A stretch of 64,000 nucleotides of DNA from Bremerella sp. JC817 (GTDB lineage: Bacteria; Planctomycetota; Planctomycetia; Pirellulales; Pirellulaceae). The translations under genes and the position numbers were made by a program. This document shows positions 36,104 to 44,827 of the stretch, piece after piece. The notes beneath the pieces are model-generated. The model saw only the letters and a program-made list of their open reading frames with translations. It had not been told where the DNA came from and searched no databases. Every line of letters begins with the position of its first letter. Positions within the stretch are counted from its first letter, which is position 1. The stretch lies in the NCBI RefSeq assembly GCF_040718835.1, contig NZ_JBFEFG010000281.1, positions 682,001 through 746,000 of the forward strand. Reading direction: 5' to 3'.

Positions 36104-37211
36104 AGAGCTCCGGATCGAATTCGTCCCGTACCTCTGGGGCCTCTTTTACCGGGGCACCTTTCTGCGGCATCGACCGAAACGGACGCTGCAACCCGCCCTG
36201 CGATGCGTTAGCGTTGCCACCAAAGATCGGGTTCACCGGTGCCGAGGGCAAAGGCTTGACGGGCGTTTGATTGGGCTGCATCAGGGCTTTTGGCGTTTCG
36301 GCCGGAGCGTTGAAAGAAGCCGGCATCACCGACGAATCGATGGCAGTACGCGTCGGGCGAGGCCCCCGAGAGACCGCCACGACCCAGTTCCGAATCGAGG
36401 TAAACTGCTCCGGCGAAAGATTCGGCGACTGACCATCGCCATGCCGGCTCGAGCTGTGCGTCACCATTTTGCTTTGCAGCGGCTGATCGTAATTGATGTA
36501 GTCGAGCACCGCGTTCATGTTGCGGATGGTCATTCGACGGGGAATCGAGCGGACATTCTCGAACTGGACCAGCTTGAACTCGTTCTCTGAGTTCGACGCA
36601 TGGCAGAGGCTGGCGGAACAGCTGTTGAGCAGAATCGGCTGGACCGTGCTTGTGTAATAACGAACCACATCGGGAGAAAGCGTTGGTTCCATTTCCTCCG
36701 AGGCGCTGGCTTGCTCGACATGCATGTCGACCTCGGGCCGAGCGACTGGCTGGGTGAAATGAACCTGTTCGACCTTGTTCGGGTTCTGACGTTCTTCGAG
36801 TTTGACTTGATACCGGCGATCGAGACGGACCACATCGGGATGGTTCGGGCCAGAACGCAAGGCGATCTCGTGGTGATAGGTCGCTTCTTCCCACATATCG
36901 AGACCCAGACACCAGTTGGCCAACTCGACATGATGTCGCAGCGCGGTCGTTCCGACGCGGGCTTTTTGACGTAAATAGGCTTCTTCCATCGACTTACACG
37001 CGAACGCGACTCGTTCCGCCGGCAGGCGAATGATCGAATCCTCGTTGATCGCCAGGGAATAGAACTCCCCTTCCTGCGTGATCAACCCTCGCATGGCATT
37101 GCCATTATTCAGCACGAGGACTCCCTCGTACGGGGCAGCCAGCGGTTCCTGACCCTGCAAAGAAGTGACGCAGACCAACAGCACGAACAGACTTTGGGCG
37201 ATGTTTTTCAT
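36054..37211 (-). CDS. Secreted protein with C-x4-C-H heme-like motif
   Basis: A 385-residue protein with a signal peptide (about 1-20). A conserved-looking region (ALRHHVELANWCLGLDMWEE) precedes an atypical cytochrome motif, Cys198-SASL-Cys203-His204 (NSCSASLCHAS), typical of planctomycete PSD1-like or other cytochrome proteins where C-x4-C-H replaces CxxCH. The C-terminal 100 residues are Pro/Ala rich and likely disordered. The function is unknown; heme attachment is inferred. It overlaps the end of the convergent Nudix gene by 50 bases. Confidence 0.7.
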   Translation of the reverse strand: MKNIAQSLFVLLVCVTSLQGQEPLAAPYEGVLVLNNGNAMRGLITQEGEFYSLAINEDSIIRLPAERVAFACKSMEEAYLRQKARVGTTALRHHVELANWCLGLDMWEEATYHHEIALRSGPNHPDVVRLDRRYQVKLEERQNPNKVEQVHFTQPVARPEVDMHVEQASASEEMEPTLSPDVVRYYTSTVQPILLNSCSASLCHASNSENEFKLVQFENVRSIPRRMTIRNMNAVLDYINYDQPLQSKMVTHSSSRHGDGQSPNLSPEQFTSIRNWVVAVSRGPRPTRTAIDSSVMPASFNAPAETPKALMQPNQTPVKPLPSAPVNPIFGGNANASQGGLQRPFRSMPQKGAPVKEAPEVRDEFDPELFNRKYHPNREEQLFPG

Positions 37212-37474
37212 AGTGGGCAGACGCTACCAACGAACGCCATCGAGCGTCAATTGCAGATTTCCACCGCTATCGTTCCACCCTGTCGAGCGGGAAACTTAGT
37301 CTCGAAACCCCGTAAAATTGGGGCAATCAGAATAATCGTGATGAAGATAGCTTCATGGAGCGATCCATCCAACATCTTGCCACGTTTAGAGTTTCTGTAT
37401 CTGGATGATTGCCCCTTGGTGAACTATGATGAGTGCTTGCTTTTGCTATCGCATCGTTCCTAGTGGGTGGTGAC

Positions 37475-37756
37475 ATGACGGATGAGTCAACCCGAATGCA
37501 CGTCGTCTTTTCCGGACATGTGCAAGGTGTCGGATTTCGACAAACGACCACTCAGATTGCAAAGTCATTCCCGGTAACCGGATGGGTCAAGAATGTCCCC
37601 AATGGCAACGTGGAAATGATCGCAGAGGGAACCAAGGCAGCCTGTGGCGATTTCCTGGCAGCGATCCGAGATCGGATGTTTGAGTACATCAACGACCTGG
37701 ATTGCCACTGGAGCAATGCGACTCACGAGTTCGAGCACTTCGAGATCCACTACTAA
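37475..37756 (+). CDS. acyP: Acylphosphatase
   Basis: A 93-residue protein, the usual family size. The ATG at 37475 is preceded by a GGTGG stretch, and the in-frame upstream TTG would add a hydrophobic leader not seen in the family. SGHVQGVGFR holds catalytic Arg22, and GWVKN gives Asn40. It hydrolyses acyl phosphates in the cytoplasm. It lies 57 bases upstream of a permease gene on the same strand. Confidence 0.88.
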   Translation: MTDESTRMHVVFSGHVQGVGFRQTTTQIAKSFPVTGWVKNVPNGNVEMIAEGTKAACGDFLAAIRDRMFEYINDLDCHWSNATHEFEHFEIHY

Positions 37757-37813
37757 TCCATCCCTGGCGAGGTGGGATTCCCTGCTTCGTCGCTGGCACT
37801 TCGTAATTATTCT

Positions 37814-39388
37814 ATGATCCCGAACACCTCCTCCCTTCTCGGCTTCTTTTTCTACATCGACGAAATCAACCTCCGGCACCTGGCGACTTCGGTCTGGCTG
37901 TTTGCTGTGGGCGTGGTGCTGGGGCTGTTAGCCACGGCCCTGCTCTGGGCATTACTGCTGGCCATCTCACCGAAAAAGCTGGGGGCGCGCTGCACGGCAG
38001 CATTGACAGGCCCGGCCCTGATGCCGATTTCGGTAGTCATGGGCATCTGGGCGTTCCTCGCGTTGGCCTTGCTTCCGATGGTCCCCAACTCGATGGAGAT
38101 CCTCAACTCGCTGAAGCAGATCCCGACGACCGGTGAATCGACTTATGAAGTGATCGTTCCGATCGCCTCAGGCGATGTCGACAAACGAGGTAATGTTCCA
38201 GCAACTCCACTCGACATCGTCCTGCTGACCGATCAGATGCGAACGATGAAAATCAACAGCACTGGTAAGGTCGAGTTGGTCGCCCGCCTGGCCGACTCGG
38301 ACGATGACGTCGTCACCTACGACATCGGTGGTGGTGAACTGTTTGAATGGCGCCGAGGAGACCGCGGTACCCTGCTCCGCAAGATTCCTAACGGTGAAAC
38401 GATCGAACTTTACGCTCGTAACATCACCAACTCGGACATCAAGCTCGAAGTTTCGCTGCTGACCGAACCGGAACACATCGAAGCGGAATCGATCTTCTTC
38501 ATCGGTACGCTCGTGTTCCTGCTGTATGGCACCTACTTCGCCATGGTCTGCGTCTTCCCAAAGATGTCGGCCATCGCCGAAGCGACCGTCCGCAGCGAAA
38601 TCTACCAGCTGCTGTTCCTGATCTGTGCGATCGTCGGCTGCTTGTTCATGGTCGCTTCGATCTACATTCCGTACCAAACCTTCGGCGAAGATATCAAGGT
38701 CCTCAAGCATACCTGCCTCCAGGCGATGATGGTGCTGGGAATCGTGGTCGCCATCTGGGCCGCCAGCCGTAGTGTTTCCGAAGAAATCGAAGGCCGCACG
38801 GCGTTGACCCTGCTCTCGAAGCCGGTTAGCCGTCGCCAGTTCGTGCTGGGCAAGTTCTTTGGTATCGCCTGGCTGGTGAGCGTGCTGTTCGTGATGATCA
38901 GCTCGGTCTTCGTGGTCTCGGTTGCCCAAAAGCCGATCTTCGACAAACGCGAAGGTGCCACCATGGAATTCGAAGGCGAAAAGGGGATCACCTGGCAACT
39001 GCTGCATCACGAAGCCATGAGCGTCACGCCAGGCGTGCTGCTGGTTTACATGGAAACCCTGGTGCTCGCTGGTGTCTCGGTCGCGATTTCGACGCGTCTG
39101 CCAATGGTCGCCAACTTCATGCTGACCTTTGGTATCTGGGCCTTGGGACACTTAACGCCTTCGATTATGGAGGCGTCGGTAGAGGGCTTTGAACCGGTGC
39201 AATTTGTGGCGGGGTTCGTGGCGACAATATTACCGGTGTTAAAGAACTTCGAGATCTATGGGGCAATCTCCGCCGGCCGCGAGATCCCGCTGACCTACAT
39301 CGCCGGGACCGCTCTCTACACCATCCTGTATGGTGCGATGACGATGTTCCTGGCCTTGATCCTGTTCGAGGATCGCGACCTCGCCTAA
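37814..39388 (+). CDS. ABC-2 type permease-like membrane protein
   Basis: A 524-residue membrane protein. Two N-terminal membrane segments (about 20-45 and 60-85) precede a large soluble domain (about 100-225), then a cluster of at least six hydrophobic segments. The cytoplasmic segment RSVSEEIEGRTALTLLSKPV is the typical ABC-2 signature seen in multidrug and NosY-like permeases. No ATPase gene is adjacent in this window. The soluble insert is unusual for the family. The start at 37814 is preferred over 37772 because the upstream part is not hydrophobic. Confidence 0.75.
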   Translation: MIPNTSSLLGFFFYIDEINLRHLATSVWLFAVGVVLGLLATALLWALLLAISPKKLGARCTAALTGPALMPISVVMGIWAFLALALLPMVPNSMEILNSLKQIPTTGESTYEVIVPIASGDVDKRGNVPATPLDIVLLTDQMRTMKINSTGKVELVARLADSDDDVVTYDIGGGELFEWRRGDRGTLLRKIPNGETIELYARNITNSDIKLEVSLLTEPEHIEAESIFFIGTLVFLLYGTYFAMVCVFPKMSAIAEATVRSEIYQLLFLICAIVGCLFMVASIYIPYQTFGEDIKVLKHTCLQAMMVLGIVVAIWAASRSVSEEIEGRTALTLLSKPVSRRQFVLGKFFGIAWLVSVLFVMISSVFVVSVAQKPIFDKREGATMEFEGEKGITWQLLHHEAMSVTPGVLLVYMETLVLAGVSVAISTRLPMVANFMLTFGIWALGHLTPSIMEASVEGFEPVQFVAGFVATILPVLKNFEIYGAISAGREIPLTYIAGTALYTILYGAMTMFLALILFEDRDLA

Positions 39389-39412
39389 TCTCTGACAGGT
39401 TCCATTCGACCA

Positions 39413-39451
39413 AAAAGAAAGCCACCGCAACGAATTGCGGTGGCTTTTTTG
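39413..39451 (+). terminator. Bidirectional terminator
   Basis: GCCACCGCAA (39421-39430) pairs with TTGCGGTGGC (39435-39444) over a 4-base loop and is followed by six T residues; the A-rich flank upstream allows termination of the convergent gene too. Confidence 0.9.
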
Positions 39452-39472
39452 TTTCTTAATGCAAGCGATCGA

Positions 39473-40552
39473 TTAAGCAGCTTTACGCGGCTTGGCGACA
39501 CGCTTGGGCTCTGGCCGCATCGATGGGCCAACCAGGTTGAACTTGCCACCATCCCAGCGATGCTGAGCGAGCGAGTCACCAACCTGCAGTGCGACCGAAA
39601 GGGCTTCGCGAGCCGCCTTACCGGTCACGGTCGGGGTGAGGCCACGCTGAATACAATCGGCGAACTCTTTCAGTTCCGCTTCGATCGCATTGCCTGGGGC
39701 GACTTCAATCTCTTGCAGCGGCAGAACGGCCGAGAACAAGTTGTCTCGCACGTAGCCCTTACCTTCGGCCGAAAGCTCATGAACTTCTGAGACACCTTGC
39801 CTGACGATATCGTCCGAGACGATCGACTTCACCTTTCGCGTGGTGAAATCAACGCCCACAAAGCCGGCATCGCTGAAGACTTCCATATGACGCGACGGAG
39901 CGAAACTGGCTCGCGAGGCAGTCAGATTGGCGACACAACCGTTGGCGAACGTGAGTCGCGTTTCGACGATATCTTCGTGCGGACCGAAGACCGTCAGACC
40001 GGTTGCCTGGACATCGACGACGGGACTGCGAACCAGCGACAAGACCAGGTCGATATCGTGAATCATCAGGTCGAGCGTCACACCGACGTCGATCGAGCGG
40101 AAGGTATATCCGCTGGAACGCTCGGCACGGATGAATCGTGGCGATTCAATCTTCTTGACCGCTTCGCGGAAGGCAGGATTGAAACGTTCGACATGCCCCA
40201 CCTGCAGCACACAGCGATGATGCTCGGCCAGATCGATCAGCTCGTCCGCTTCCTCGGTATCAAGCGTGATCGGCTTTTCGATCAGCACATGCTTGCCCAT
40301 CTCCAGCAGCGGAGCGGCAACTTGCTTGTGATAGAGCGTGGGGGTGGCGATGACGGCGGCGTCGATCTTCTTCGCAATTTCGCTGACGTCGTCATAGCCC
40401 TTGATCTTGTGCTCTTGGCAGAACGCATCTCGCGATTCTTTGACTGGATCGACAACGCCGACCAGTTTGAATGCCGAAATCCCTTTCGCCAGCTTGGCGT
40501 GAATCTTGCCCAGATGACCGGTCCCAATGACCGCGAGTCTTACCTGACGCAT
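39473..40552 (-). CDS. Gfo/Idh/MocA-family NAD(P)-dependent oxidoreductase
   Basis: A 359-residue protein. The ATG at 40552 has GAGGAAG upstream and starts right before the Rossmann motif GTGHLGKIHA. The catalytic EKP motif (LIEKPI) follows, then HDIDL. The family oxidises or reduces sugars and nucleotide sugars. Its position directly after lpxC suggests a nucleotide-sugar substrate in lipid A synthesis, such as UDP-GlcNAc 3-oxidation (GnnA-like), but no transaminase partner is present here. A C-terminal Lys/Arg tail (PKRVAKPRKAA) is unusual. Confidence 0.8.
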   Translation of the reverse strand: MRQVRLAVIGTGHLGKIHAKLAKGISAFKLVGVVDPVKESRDAFCQEHKIKGYDDVSEIAKKIDAAVIATPTLYHKQVAAPLLEMGKHVLIEKPITLDTEEADELIDLAEHHRCVLQVGHVERFNPAFREAVKKIESPRFIRAERSSGYTFRSIDVGVTLDLMIHDIDLVLSLVRSPVVDVQATGLTVFGPHEDIVETRLTFANGCVANLTASRASFAPSRHMEVFSDAGFVGVDFTTRKVKSIVSDDIVRQGVSEVHELSAEGKGYVRDNLFSAVLPLQEIEVAPGNAIEAELKEFADCIQRGLTPTVTGKAAREALSVALQVGDSLAQHRWDGGKFNLVGPSMRPEPKRVAKPRKAA

Positions 40553-40613
40553 TGCCAACTTCCTCTGCAATAGGTCGCACGGCGTTACGAAGCGTTTGGG
40601 GGGAGGGAGAAAA

Positions 40614-41519
40614 TCAGGCGGTCCGCCGTGACGTATAGGCAACCTGATTTTCTTTGAGCAATTGCTTCACCAACTCGGCGTTCAAGCGATGACCGCTACG
40701 GTTGGCGATAATGGTGCCCTGGATATCGCAACCGGCCAACGCCAGATCACCCACCAGGTCCAAGACTTTGTGCCGGACACATTCGTCTTCAAAACGAAGT
40801 TCGTTGTCGATGGGGCCTTCTTCTCCGAAGACCAGCAGTTCACTGAAATCGACATGGGTGCCCAGGCCTTGCTGGCGAAGCCATTCGGCCTCTTGCAACA
40901 GCAGGAATGTACGAGCAGGGGCCAGTTCGTTCTGGAAGTATTCAGCGGTCAGCTTGTCTTCGAGAGTCTCGCGACCGATCATGCCGTCGCTGCCGAAGTC
41001 GAGGCGGTATTTGAATTTCATCCGCTTCGAGCCATTGGGGCGAGCTTCGACCCAACATTCGTCGTCGCCGACGCGAACCACTTCCGAGATTGCCAAAACC
41101 GCGCGAGGTGCCTCTTGCGTTTCGATGCCGGCAGCCAGGATTTGCTCGACATAGTCTTTGGCCGAACCGTCCATCCCCGGCATCTCGGCCGAGTTGACGC
41201 AGACAAAGCAGTTGTCGACCTGCAAACCAGCCAGGGCAGCCAAGACATGTTCGACCATCTCGACCGAAACGCCTTGCGACACCAGGTTGGTGCGACGAGG
41301 GACTTCGATCCGGTTGTCGACATGAGCCGCGATTTGCGGAGCACCTTCCAGATCTTCACGCACAAACACCACACCGGTATCTTCCGGGGCTGGCTCGAAC
41401 CGGACGGTAATTTCTTTACCGCTCCAGTAGCCGCGTCCCGAGACGGATGCGGAGGCCTTCAAGGTCTGTTGAAAACGTGCGATCGGTTCGCCACCAGGGA
41501 CGATGGATGCGGAATTCAT
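40614..41519 (-). CDS. lpxC: UDP-3-O-acyl-N-acetylglucosamine deacetylase LpxC
   Basis: A 301-residue protein of normal length. Zinc ligands are His91 (VEHVLAAL), His250 and Asp254 (RHKVLDLVGDL), and the catalytic base His277 (NRSGHRLNAEL). It carries out the committed step of lipid A synthesis, which supports a diderm envelope. In minus-strand order it lies after the Skp-like gene and before a Gfo/Idh gene. Confidence 0.95.
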   Translation of the reverse strand: MNSASIVPGGEPIARFQQTLKASASVSGRGYWSGKEITVRFEPAPEDTGVVFVREDLEGAPQIAAHVDNRIEVPRRTNLVSQGVSVEMVEHVLAALAGLQVDNCFVCVNSAEMPGMDGSAKDYVEQILAAGIETQEAPRAVLAISEVVRVGDDECWVEARPNGSKRMKFKYRLDFGSDGMIGRETLEDKLTAEYFQNELAPARTFLLLQEAEWLRQQGLGTHVDFSELLVFGEEGPIDNELRFEDECVRHKVLDLVGDLALAGCDIQGTIIANRSGHRLNAELVKQLLKENQVAYTSRRTA

Positions 41520-41564
41520 AGAGGCAGTATCTAGCCCAACAAGGCAATTAGGATCTTAGAGAAT

Positions 41565-41600
41565 GACAAAAGGCGAGACCAACCTTGCGGCCTCGCCTTT
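41565..41600 (-). terminator. Terminator between Skp-like gene and lpxC
   Basis: GGCGAGACC (41572-41580) pairs with GGCCTCGCC (41589-41597) with one mismatch; on the minus strand the stem is followed by TTTTGTC. It probably limits read-through into lpxC. Confidence 0.7.
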
Positions 41601-41634
41601 GTTCTTGGTTTCCATTAACGCAAGCGAGTCCGGC

Positions 41635-42258
41635 TTAGAAGCGGGGCTGCGGAACCTGGCTGCCACCACCGACCTGTGGACGGGTAGCGACACCATTGTT
41701 CAGGATGTTCAAAATGTCGTAGGTGATGTCGATCTGGTTCTGATAGATCACCGGACGATTGACACCTTCCAAAACCGACTGGCGGTTGGTTGGGTCGATT
41801 TCGTTGCTGTTGTAACGCAAGACCAGCGTGATGTTGTGACGCTGAGCGAAGGTTGCAACGGTCTGGGTGACCTGGTTGTAGGTGTTGAAGTAGATGCGGG
41901 CTTCACGTTCCATGAAGTCCTTCTTCTGCATCCCAACTTTGACCTGCAGGTCGGCCTGAACCTTGGCCATCTTTTCTTCGAGCTGCTTGTATTCTGGGGT
42001 TCCAGCCTTGTAGGACTGCAACTGCTCGACCATGGCTTTCATCGCATCGCGATCCTGGGTCAGAGCTTGTTCGGCCGAATCAACCGAGCCCTTCAGTTCA
42101 TCCATCTGTTTCTTGAACAGAGCGTGATTCTTGAAGATGACCGGGATGTCGATCACAGCGATGTTGCCGGCACCAGCCTGCTGGGCCGAGGCAGTGCTGA
42201 CTTGACAGAAACCGGCCAATGCGACCGCGACACAGAAACACGAGAGAAATCGCTTCAC
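41635..42258 (-). CDS. Skp/OmpH-family periplasmic chaperone
   Basis: A 207-residue protein. A GTG start at 42258 is preceded by AAGGAG at a spacing of 8 and gives a signal peptide ending in TASAQ; the track-style ATG start further upstream is unlikely. NIAVIDIPVIFKNH opens the domain, followed by a long charged coiled coil (about 45-130). The family holds outer-membrane proteins during transit. Position before lpxC matches the usual skp-lpx neighbourhood. Confidence 0.82.
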   Translation of the reverse strand: MKRFLSCFCVAVALAGFCQVSTASAQQAGAGNIAVIDIPVIFKNHALFKKQMDELKGSVDSAEQALTQDRDAMKAMVEQLQSYKAGTPEYKQLEEKMAKVQADLQVKVGMQKKDFMEREARIYFNTYNQVTQTVATFAQRHNITLVLRYNSNEIDPTNRQSVLEGVNRPVIYQNQIDITYDILNILNNGVATRPQVGGGSQVPQPRF

Positions 42259-42612
42259 TTTCAGCACTCCTTGCTGGACAAAACAGGTCATCGTGACCGT
42301 CACGTGGATCAGCCCATGGCGGGTGGCTGCCACGGAACATTTAAACGATTGCGTAAACGCCGTCTGAACGGGAAAGTCGCGACATTTTGCCGACTACTTC
42401 CATTCAGGTAAAGTGCAATCTGAGTAAATTCTTCCCCCGCACTTTACTGGCCCAGACGGACCGTTGCGAGGTTACTACGCCCTATCGGCAAACAGGGTTC
42501 GCTGTTGTCCAGCAAAAAGGACTTTCCCCCCGCGATTCAAGCCTGAATCGCACAGCTAGCGGCCACCCTGGATCTTCCCAGGATCGCGAGTTTTCCCAGT
42601 GTGAAAATCAGC
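42259..42612. other. Intergenic with 9-bp inverted repeat
   Basis: 354 bases without a gene. GTAAAGTGC (42408-42416) is repeated in inverted orientation as GCACTTTAC (42439-42447) with a 22-base spacer and no T tract. It lies upstream of the Skp-like gene and downstream of the M28 peptidase gene, so it may be a regulator site for the former. Confidence 0.4.
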
Positions 42613-44634
42613 TTACCGGGGCGGTGCCAGCGTGACGGTTAGTTTCACTTCCTTGTCATCACGAAGCACCACGACTTCCACCTTGTCTCCGGCCTTGAAT
42701 TTGCGGAGAGCCGCGTCGAAGTCTTCCAGACCACCAATTCGATTGCCGCCGAGGTCGATCAAGATATCGCCTCCCTTGATGCCCGCTTCCGCGGCGGGAC
42801 TTCCAGGGCTGGAACCTTGAATCCCATATCCTTTGCCCACCACGGTGAAATCCGGGATGCTACCGAAGTAAGGTCGCGAACCACCTCGCATCTCGGGCTG
42901 GGTTGATTCAACAGCAACGTAGGCCGGGGGCTGGTCCGCCTTGTCGATCGCCAGCAGGAAGTCGACCGCGAAGTCGATGATCCGGGCCATCCCTTCGTAG
43001 TTGATCTTGTCGGCGTCATCGCTAGGCCGATGGTAGTCGTTGTGCGTTCCGGTGAAGAATGCCAGCACTGGCAACTGCTTGGCATAGAACGACGAATGAT
43101 CGCTCGGGCCAAAGCCGCCGGGATCTTTGGTCAACGCGAACTTGTGCTTCTCGTTCAACTGATCAAGCAGAGGCTCGAACATCGCGGCCGTCCCGCTCCC
43201 CATGGCAATCAGCTTGTTCTCGTCCAACCGCCCGACCATGTCCATGTTGAACATCATCAACGTCTTGTCGATCGGGATGACAGGCTCTTTCACATACTGA
43301 GCACTTCCCAGCAAACCTTCTTCTTCGCCAGAGAACGCCACGATCAACACGCGATGCTGAAGCTGGTCGGCCTTGGCTTGCAGTCGCCGGGCAACTGCCA
43401 GCAGTGCCGTCGTTCCCGAAGCATTGTCGTCGGCACCATTATGAATTTCGTGAGTCAGGGGCGCGAGCGAGTTCGATCCCCCCATGCCGAGGTGATCGTA
43501 GTGAGCCCCGACGATAATCACCTTGTCGGAGGTCGCGTTCGGCGCTTCGATCAGGCCAACAACATTGTGAATGGTCGCTTTTTCTCGGACGATATCGGTC
43601 TGACCGACTGCCTTCCAGCTTCCGATTTCGCCGACGATTGGCTTCAGCGATTCGTCAATCGACTGCTCGATTTCCAGCAGCGACTGGCCAAACTCTTTCT
43701 TCAGCAGCGGCTCGAAAACGGAACGCTTCGCGAACATCACCGGGAAATCGGTCCGCGACGATTCATCGCCAGCCCCGGTCAGTGGAATCAATTCGTCGAC
43801 GCCGTCCCCCAACATTTCGCCATACTCGGCGATCTTGGCGCCGAGCGATGTCACGGTACTGATGTGAGCGGCAACTTCGTCAGCCGTGTGGTTATCTTTC
43901 TCCTTGTAGGCGTTCTGGACTTTCACCAGGTCGGCAACCGCGACATCGAACGCCGGTTGGATATGGGCTTTGATTCCTTCGAGTCCCACGGCATCGTTGA
44001 TGAAGATCACGCCTGCCGCACCCTTCTGATAGGCATTCGAAATCTTCCGGCTGAAGAGCGCGTGCTGCGTCGTCTTGCTGCCGTCGAAGACGCTATGCGG
44101 ATTGTTCTGCTGCGGTTCTTTCCGCAGGATCACGAGCATCTTTCCTTTGACATCGAGATCGGCGAACTCGTCGTATTCGAGCTTCGGGGCCGAGATTCCA
44201 TAGCCAACGAAGACCAGCGGCACGTCAAACTTGGCCGATCCACCCACCGCCAGGGGCGTGAACGTTTCCCCTAGTTTCAGCTCGATCGTTTCCTCTCCAG
44301 AAACAAGCTCCAGACGATTTTGCTCCTCAGGGCCTAGTTCGGACGAGACAACAACATCGAAGCTTTGGAATGGCTTGCCGTTGACCAGGTCGGTCTTCAG
44401 GCCCATCGCTTCAAACTGCTTCGCCAAGTATTGGGCGGCCTCTTCCAGTCCTTCCGTTCCGATGCCACGCCCCTCGAGCTTATCGGAGGCGAGGTATTCC
44501 AGCGTCTCCTTCAGGGAATTGGCGGAATTGGCCGTGGCTGCCTCTTGGGCGTGAATCAGGCCGGCGGCCGAGAAGACGACACCCAGTCCCAGGCAAAGAA
44601 AGAGCGTGCGGCTGCGGAAGTGGCGGTTGTTCAT
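42613..44634 (-). CDS. Secreted M28 zinc aminopeptidase with PDZ domain
   Basis: A 673-residue protein started at 44634 so that the signal peptide (LFLCLGLGVVFSAAGLIHAQ) comes first. A PA-type insert (about 120-260) separates the N-terminal helix from the peptidase. The peptidase shows all zinc and catalytic motifs: GAHYDH, NGADDNASGT, SGEEEGLLGS, NMDMVGR and SDHSSF. A PDZ domain (about 585-673) closes the protein (GYGIQG, AAEAGIKGGDIL). It probably removes N-terminal residues from peptides in the periplasm, with the PDZ guiding substrates. Confidence 0.88.
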   Translation of the reverse strand: MNNRHFRSRTLFLCLGLGVVFSAAGLIHAQEAATANSANSLKETLEYLASDKLEGRGIGTEGLEEAAQYLAKQFEAMGLKTDLVNGKPFQSFDVVVSSELGPEEQNRLELVSGEETIELKLGETFTPLAVGGSAKFDVPLVFVGYGISAPKLEYDEFADLDVKGKMLVILRKEPQQNNPHSVFDGSKTTQHALFSRKISNAYQKGAAGVIFINDAVGLEGIKAHIQPAFDVAVADLVKVQNAYKEKDNHTADEVAAHISTVTSLGAKIAEYGEMLGDGVDELIPLTGAGDESSRTDFPVMFAKRSVFEPLLKKEFGQSLLEIEQSIDESLKPIVGEIGSWKAVGQTDIVREKATIHNVVGLIEAPNATSDKVIIVGAHYDHLGMGGSNSLAPLTHEIHNGADDNASGTTALLAVARRLQAKADQLQHRVLIVAFSGEEEGLLGSAQYVKEPVIPIDKTLMMFNMDMVGRLDENKLIAMGSGTAAMFEPLLDQLNEKHKFALTKDPGGFGPSDHSSFYAKQLPVLAFFTGTHNDYHRPSDDADKINYEGMARIIDFAVDFLLAIDKADQPPAYVAVESTQPEMRGGSRPYFGSIPDFTVVGKGYGIQGSSPGSPAAEAGIKGGDILIDLGGNRIGGLEDFDAALRKFKAGDKVEVVVLRDDKEVKLTVTLAPPR

Positions 44635-44827
44635 CGGCAGACATTCCGAATGGGAAGGATGGTGAAACTTCGAGAAGTTAGGCAACCTTCGATTCTTTTC
44701 CGTCAGACTCGGTGCGTCAACCGGCAAGCCGCCTCATTGCCACACCTGGGCAAAACGTCGTAAAATCAAATCCTGGTTGAGATTGAATCTTACACGCACG
44801 TTGACTGGACCATCCCGAGAGTTCCGT

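Noticed and set aside
42387..42635. 82-codon plus-strand frame in the gap upstream of the Skp-like gene
   Set aside because: No ribosome site, unbalanced composition and overlap with the M28 gene end; more likely chance.
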